The position numbers and the translations under genes were made by a program. This document shows, piece after piece, positions 59,453-64,000 of a stretch of 64,000 nt of DNA. This stretch comes from Xenorhabdus poinarii G6 (lineage in GTDB: Bacteria; Pseudomonadota; Gammaproteobacteria; Enterobacterales; Enterobacteriaceae), in NCBI RefSeq assembly GCF_000968175.1, contig NZ_FO704551.1, positions 434,001-498,000 of the forward strand, given 5' to 3'. The notes below the pieces were generated by a model. That model worked only from the letters and a program-made list of their open reading frames with translations. It had not been told where the DNA came from and made no database searches. Every line of letters begins with the position of its first letter. The first letter of the stretch is position 1.

Positions 59453-62400
59453 TTAGCGAGGAGGAGGTGAGATGTGGTCAATCTCCTCATTTTTTTTCGT
59501 GAACCGCCGTTTAATAACAACGAAAAATACAGGGACAAAATAAATTGCTAACGAGGTCGCCGCAATCATGCCACCCAGTACTCCCGTTCCTACGGCATTC
59601 TGTGCACCTGAACCTGCACCGTTGCTCAATACCAGAGGCATAACCCCGAGCATAAAGGCTAAAGAAGTCATTAGGATTGGACGTAAGCGCATTCTGGCTG
59701 CCTCGAGTGTGGCTTCTATTAGTCCTTTTCCTTCTTTCTCTATCAGATCTTTGGCGAACTCGACGATCAGGATGGCATTTTTCGCTGACAGCCCGATAGT
59801 TGTCAATAAACCAACCTTAAAGTAAACATCATTATCCAGTCCACGTATCGATGTTGCCAGCAATGCACCGATAATCCCCAGAGGAACGACCAGCATGACT
59901 GAGAACGGAATTGACCAGCTTTCATATAATGCGGCCAGACAAAGGAATACAACAATCAATGATAGCGCATATAGAGCAGGTGCCTGATTACCTGACAGAC
60001 GTTCTTGATAAGACATCCCCGTCCAGTCGTAACCAATTCCGGGAGGTAACTGTGATGCGAGTTGCTCCAGAAAAGCCATTGCGTCACCCGTACTTTGTTT
60101 AGCCGCCGCTTCACCCACAATTTCCATCGATGGGAGGCCGTTATAACGTTCCAAACGAGGCGAACCATAAACCCACGGATCTTTTGATGTATCTAAGAAC
60201 GCAGAAAACGGTACCATTTCGCCATTGTGATTGCGGACATACAATTTACTGATATCGCTTGGCAGCATACGATAAGGGGCATCCGCTTGCATATAGACTT
60301 TTTTGACTCGACCTCGATCGATAAAGTCATTGATGTAAATACCCCCAAACATCGTACTCAGGGCTGAGTTGATATTGGTTATCGTTACACCCAGTGCTTC
60401 TGCTTTTTCTTGATCGATATGTAAGCGATATTGCTGTGTATCATCTTGTCCATTGGGTCGGACATTCGTAAGCATCTCTGGATGCTGTGCAGCCATACCA
60501 AGTAATTGGTTGCGTGCCGCCACCAGGGCTTCATGTCCCAGGTTTCCTTTATCAATCAATTGGAAATCAAAACCACTGGCAGAACCCAACTCGACAATTG
60601 AAGGGATGTTAAAAGCAAAGACTAGCCCTTCCTTGATTTGCGCAAAATTTGCATTGGCTCGGCCAACAATGGCTGATACTTTATCATTTGCATTTTTACG
60701 TTGATCCCAATCTTTTAAGCCGATAAATACTAGCCCCATATTTTGCCCTTGACCACTAAAACTAAAACCATTGACGGTAAATACAGATTTAACAACATCT
60801 TTCTCGTTGGTATAGAAGTAGTCATTGATTTGATTCAATACTTTCTGTGTTTGTTCCTGAGTAGAACCCGAGGGTAATTGAACCATTGCCAGTAAAACGC
60901 CCTGATCTTCTTCTGGCAGGAAGGAGGATGGCAGATTCTTAAAGATCCACGCCATGCCAGCAAGCAACATGACATAGATTACCAAGTAACGCCCTGTACC
61001 TCGTAACATCCGACCAACGCTATCTGTGTAATGATGCGTGCTCTTCTCAAACAGGTGGTTAAACCAGCCAAAGAAGCCTGTTTGATTGCTATGACTGCCT
61101 TTAGCAACAGGTCTGAGTATCGTTGCACATAGTGCCGGGGTGAGGATTAAGGCCACCAACACAGAGAGTATCATTGCTGAAACGATCGTGATTGAGAACT
61201 GGCGATAAATCTCGCCTGTTGACCCGCCGAAGAATGCCATTGGTACAAATACAGCAGAAAGAACTAGTGCTATACCGACCAACGCACCCTGGATTTGCCC
61301 CATTGATTTTTTGGTTGCTTCTTTCGGTGATAATCCCTCTTCTTGCATGACGCGTTCGACGTTTTCCACCACCACAATCGCATCATCCACAAGCAAGCCG
61401 ATGGCAAGTACCATAGCAAACATGGTTAACGTATTGATGGAATAGCCAAATGCAGCAAGGATGGCAAATGTACCAAGCAGGACAACTGGAACCGCAATCG
61501 TTGGGATCAACGTAGCCCGGAAGTTTTGCAGGAACAAATACATGACGATAAACACCAACAGAATGGCTTCTGCTAATGTTTTCACTACTTCGAAAATAGA
61601 AATTTTAACAAAGGGGGTAGTATCGTAGGGATAAACAACCGTCAATCCATGTGGGAAGAAAGGCTCCATCTTAGCCAGTGCTTCCCTGACAGCTTTGGAA
61701 GTATCCAATGCATTAGCACCTGTTGCTAGCTTAATACCAATCCCTGTTGCAGGTTTACCATTAAAACGACCGATAACACTGTAATTTTCTGCACCTAATT
61801 CAATAGTCGCGACATCATGCAAGCGAACTTGTGAACCATCACGGTTCATGCGCAGCAAAATGTTACCGAATTCTTCGGCTGAATTCAGGCGAGTTTGTGC
61901 AATTATCGACGCAGTTAAACGCTGCCCGGGAACAGGTGGTGTTCCTCCTAATTGTCCGGCTGCAATCTGATTGTTTTGTGCCTTGATTTCCTGAACAATA
62001 TCCTGAATAGAGATTTTGTAGTTAAGCAGTTTGTCAGGATTGAGCCAGATGCGCATGGCATACTGCGTACCGAAGAGTTCTGTTTCACCCACGCCAGTCA
62101 CACGGCTCAAGCTGTCTTTGACATTGGCGCTGACATAATCAGCGATGTCATCTTGAGTCATGGAACCGTCTTGTGAGATGAAACCGGCCACCATTAAAAA
62201 TGAACTGGAGGTTTTATCAACCCTTACACCTTGTTCCTGAACTTCTTTAGGTAACAGTGGCATTGCCAATTGCAGTTTATTTTGAACCTGAACTTGTGCA
62301 ATATCAGGATCTGTATTGGCTTCAAAGGTTAGCGTAATATTCATCTGCCCGGCAGAATCGCTGCTGGAAGACATATACACAAGATTATCGATGCCGTTCA

Positions 62401-62605
62401 TATTCTGTTCGATAACTTGTGTTACAGTATCTTGTACTGTTTTCGCATCAGCGCCGGGGTAAACTGCTGAAATGGAAATCTCTGGTGGGGCAATTTCAGG
62501 GTATTGCTCCACGGGTAATTTCATGATTGCCAGCAGGCCAGATAGCATGGTAATAATCGCAATTACCCATGCAAAAATTGGCCGTTCGATAAAAAACTTA
62601 GGCAT
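59453..62605 (-). CDS. acrB: RND multidrug efflux pump AcrB
   Basis: Trimeric proton-driven inner-membrane exporter, 1050 residues with twelve membrane segments. Proton-relay aspartates in [16 protein letters not shown] (about 407-408), second conserved ILIVEFAKD motif, and large periplasmic porter and docking domains. Partners are AcrA (14 bp upstream) and TolC (elsewhere). Confidence 0.98.
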   Translation of the reverse strand: MPKFFIERPIFAWVIAIITMLSGLLAIMKLPVEQYPEIAPPEISISAVYPGADAKTVQDTVTQVIEQNMNGIDNLVYMSSSSDSAGQMNITLTFEANTDPDIAQVQVQNKLQLAMPLLPKEVQEQGVRVDKTSSSFLMVAGFISQDGSMTQDDIADYVSANVKDSLSRVTGVGETELFGTQYAMRIWLNPDKLLNYKISIQDIVQEIKAQNNQIAAGQLGGTPPVPGQRLTASIIAQTRLNSAEEFGNILLRMNRDGSQVRLHDVATIELGAENYSVIGRFNGKPATGIGIKLATGANALDTSKAVREALAKMEPFFPHGLTVVYPYDTTPFVKISIFEVVKTLAEAILLVFIVMYLFLQNFRATLIPTIAVPVVLLGTFAILAAFGYSINTLTMFAMVLAIGLLVDDAIVVVENVERVMQEEGLSPKEATKKSMGQIQGALVGIALVLSAVFVPMAFFGGSTGEIYRQFSITIVSAMILSVLVALILTPALCATILRPVAKGSHSNQTGFFGWFNHLFEKSTHHYTDSVGRMLRGTGRYLVIYVMLLAGMAWIFKNLPSSFLPEEDQGVLLAMVQLPSGSTQEQTQKVLNQINDYFYTNEKDVVKSVFTVNGFSFSGQGQNMGLVFIGLKDWDQRKNANDKVSAIVGRANANFAQIKEGLVFAFNIPSIVELGSASGFDFQLIDKGNLGHEALVAARNQLLGMAAQHPEMLTNVRPNGQDDTQQYRLHIDQEKAEALGVTITNINSALSTMFGGIYINDFIDRGRVKKVYMQADAPYRMLPSDISKLYVRNHNGEMVPFSAFLDTSKDPWVYGSPRLERYNGLPSMEIVGEAAAKQSTGDAMAFLEQLASQLPPGIGYDWTGMSYQERLSGNQAPALYALSLIVVFLCLAALYESWSIPFSVMLVVPLGIIGALLATSIRGLDNDVYFKVGLLTTIGLSAKNAILIVEFAKDLIEKEGKGLIEATLEAARMRLRPILMTSLAFMLGVMPLVLSNGAGSGAQNAVGTGVLGGMIAATSLAIYFVPVFFVVIKRRFTKKNEEIDHISPPPR

Positions 62606-62619
62606 GAATCACCGACTCC

Positions 62620-63819
62620 TTATTGAGGCTTTTTTGCAGACTCATCTTGATTAGTCGTAGGTTTAGCATCCAGGTTTATTTCCGTTGGTTTCACCGTTAT
62701 GCCTGGCACTATTTTCTGCAATCCGGTGACGATGACTTGATCTCCGTCTTTCAGACCGCCTGTGACTAACCATTTGTTACCGATTGCCTGAGTAGCATTA
62801 ATATTGCGTAATTCTACTTTGTTATCTTTATCGACAATCAGTGTCGTTGCTTGACCGCGAGGTGTTCTGGTAACCGCTTGCTGAGGAACCAGAATCGCAT
62901 TTTTGCGCACCCCTTCTTCCAATTTAGTGCGAACAAACATACCCGGAAGTAATTCTTCATTCGGGTTTGGGAATACGGCTCGCATAGTGATAGAGCCAGT
63001 TGTTTCGTCAACCGTTACGTCAGAAAATTCAAGGTAACCTTCTTGACTGTATTCTTGTCCATTGTCCGTGATGAGGCGGAGTTTGGTTTTTTTACCCTCT
63101 TTTTGCACAGTGCCTTTGGCAATTTCATTCTTGAGTCGCAGATAATCTTCACTGGATTGGGTGATATCTACATAGATAGGATCTAACTGCTGAACAGTCG
63201 TCAGAGCTGTTGGCTGAGCGGCAGAAACCAGGGCACCTTCTGTGACGGTGGATTTACCCGCGCGCCCGGAAATCGGTGATGTCACTTTGGTGTATGCCAA
63301 GTTGATACTGGCATTTTCCAACGCAGCCCGGGAAGATTGGACATCAGCTTGTGCCTGAATATGTTCCGAATTTGCTTTATCAAATTCCTGCTTACTCACA
63401 TATTGTGTGCCCAACAGGGACTGATAACGTTCAACGGTTAAGCGGGAAACTTTTTCATTGGCTTGTGATCTCGCCAGATTTGCTTTGGCTTTATTATATT
63501 CAGCTTGATACGTTGCTGCGTCTATTTGGTATAACGACTCTCCGGCAGTAACATCACTCCCTTCTTTATAGTTACGTTTCAGTATAATGCCACTGACTTG
63601 GGGACGAACCTCAGCAACCCGGAACGCCGTTGTACGGCCAGGTAATTCTGTGATAACCGTGAGAGGTTCTGCCTTCAGCGTTACGATACCAACTTCAGGA
63701 ACAGGTTGGCCAATTGCCCCTTGCGGTGTATTTTTATTGTCATTACATCCTGAAAGGATGAAATTGCCTGCAATTACCAGTAATGTGGCCAGAGGCAAAA
63801 CTCCCCTGTTTTTTCGCAT
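62620..63819 (-). CDS. acrA: RND efflux adaptor AcrA
   Basis: Periplasmic membrane-fusion lipoprotein linking AcrB with TolC. 399 residues, lipobox LSGC with Cys25, then lipoyl, long hairpin and beta-barrel domains. First gene of acrAB, divergent from acrR. Confidence 0.98.
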   Translation of the reverse strand: MRKNRGVLPLATLLVIAGNFILSGCNDNKNTPQGAIGQPVPEVGIVTLKAEPLTVITELPGRTTAFRVAEVRPQVSGIILKRNYKEGSDVTAGESLYQIDAATYQAEYNKAKANLARSQANEKVSRLTVERYQSLLGTQYVSKQEFDKANSEHIQAQADVQSSRAALENASINLAYTKVTSPISGRAGKSTVTEGALVSAAQPTALTTVQQLDPIYVDITQSSEDYLRLKNEIAKGTVQKEGKKTKLRLITDNGQEYSQEGYLEFSDVTVDETTGSITMRAVFPNPNEELLPGMFVRTKLEEGVRKNAILVPQQAVTRTPRGQATTLIVDKDNKVELRNINATQAIGNKWLVTGGLKDGDQVIVTGLQKIVPGITVKPTEINLDAKPTTNQDESAKKPQ

Positions 63820-63893
63820 AAGTAAACCTCAATTTTTCAATGTTAATTCTCTAATCTAACAAGTGAAATTATTACTTCATGATTAAGAATGCT

Positions 63894-63923
63894 ATAGTAC
63901 AAACATACATGAATGTATGTAAA
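63894..63923 (-). promoter_or_regulatory. Predicted acrA promoter
   Basis: Minus-strand -35 TTTACA (63923-63918) and -10 TACTAT (63899-63894) separated by 18 bp. The AcrR-type palindrome fills the space between them. Confidence 0.6.
63903..63920. promoter_or_regulatory. AcrR operator in the acrA-acrR gap
   Basis: ACATACAT-GA-ATGTATGT, a perfect palindrome. The half-sites equal those I recall for E. coli (TACATACATTTGTGAATGTATGTA is 24 bp), but the space between them is 2 instead of 6 bp. It overlaps the predicted acrA promoter. Confidence 0.8.
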
Positions 63924-63959
63924 TCAGCCTCAGTCAAAAATAAAGTTTATGGCACTAAA

Positions 63960-64000
63960 ATGGCACGAAAAACTAAACAACAAGCACATCAAACCCGTCA
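63960..64000 (+). CDS. acrR: AcrR repressor, 5' end only
   Basis: Only the first 13 codons are in the window, encoding MARKTKQQAHQTR, matching the TetR-family repressor AcrR (E. coli MARKTKQEAQETR). Divergent from acrAB across the operator palindrome. Confidence 0.93.
   Translation, partial: MARKTKQQAHQTR

Overview
This 64 kb window is a chromosomal segment of an enterobacterium of moderate G+C. Its backbone is the conserved block that lies at 9-10 min of the Escherichia coli map. Protein-level resemblance is high but not E. coli-like throughout. The PAS_4/LuxR-type regulator cluster, the Prx-type peroxiredoxin beside acpH and the missing yajO, cof and ybaE genes suggest a member of the Morganellaceae, most likely Xenorhabdus or Photorhabdus. 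That placement is inferred from memory of gene content and was not tested by a search.

Layout: (1) 1-4163: the 3' end of brnQ, then ggt, a 2-Cys peroxiredoxin with a likely OxyR site, and acpH. (2) 4268-10065: queA and tgt (queuosine), then yajC-secD-secF (Sec translocon accessory complex). An in-frame 15-bp tandem repeat array sits just before yajC. (3) 10120-14365: nrdR-ribD-ribH-nusB-thiL-pgpA. (4) 14475-21727: accessory island in place of E. coli yajO. It holds three PAS_4/LuxR-type regulators, a LacI-NhaC-PatB operon and an unrecognised small membrane protein. (5) 21859-25081: dxs, ispA, xseB (isoprenoid precursors and exonuclease VII). (6) 25310-30046: thiI, a decayed yajL, panE, yajQ, yajR. 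(7) 30191-34997: cyoABCDE (cytochrome bo3 oxidase). (8) 35348-38568: a Tsx/OmpK-family porin, ampG, yajG. (9) 38823-48802: bolA, tig, clpP, clpX, lon, hupB, ppiD, ybaV (protein quality control). (10) 48980-57326: fadM, queC, a cysteine-catabolic PLP enzyme divergent from decR, mdlAB, and the sigma54-controlled glnK-amtB. (11) 57376-64000: a decayed tesB, the 4.5S RNA gene ffs, hha-tomB, and acrB-acrA divergent from acrR.

Functionally this is mostly housekeeping: tRNA modification, Sec export, riboflavin and thiamine steps, isoprenoids, respiration, proteolysis, nitrogen sensing and multidrug efflux. Several regulatory sites can be read directly: a sigma54 promoter and NtrC palindrome for glnK-amtB, sigma32-type promoters for clpP and lon, an OxyR-type element for the peroxiredoxin, and an AcrR-type palindrome in the acrA-acrR gap.

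The least expected content is (a) two gene relics, yajL and tesB, lying in the ordinary E. coli gene order and orientation; (b) a set of short tandem duplications at gene boundaries (brnQ, cyoD, ybaV, yajC, the third LuxR gene); and (c) the regulator-rich island at 14.4-21.8 kb. No transposase, integrase, CRISPR array, tRNA or rRNA gene was seen.
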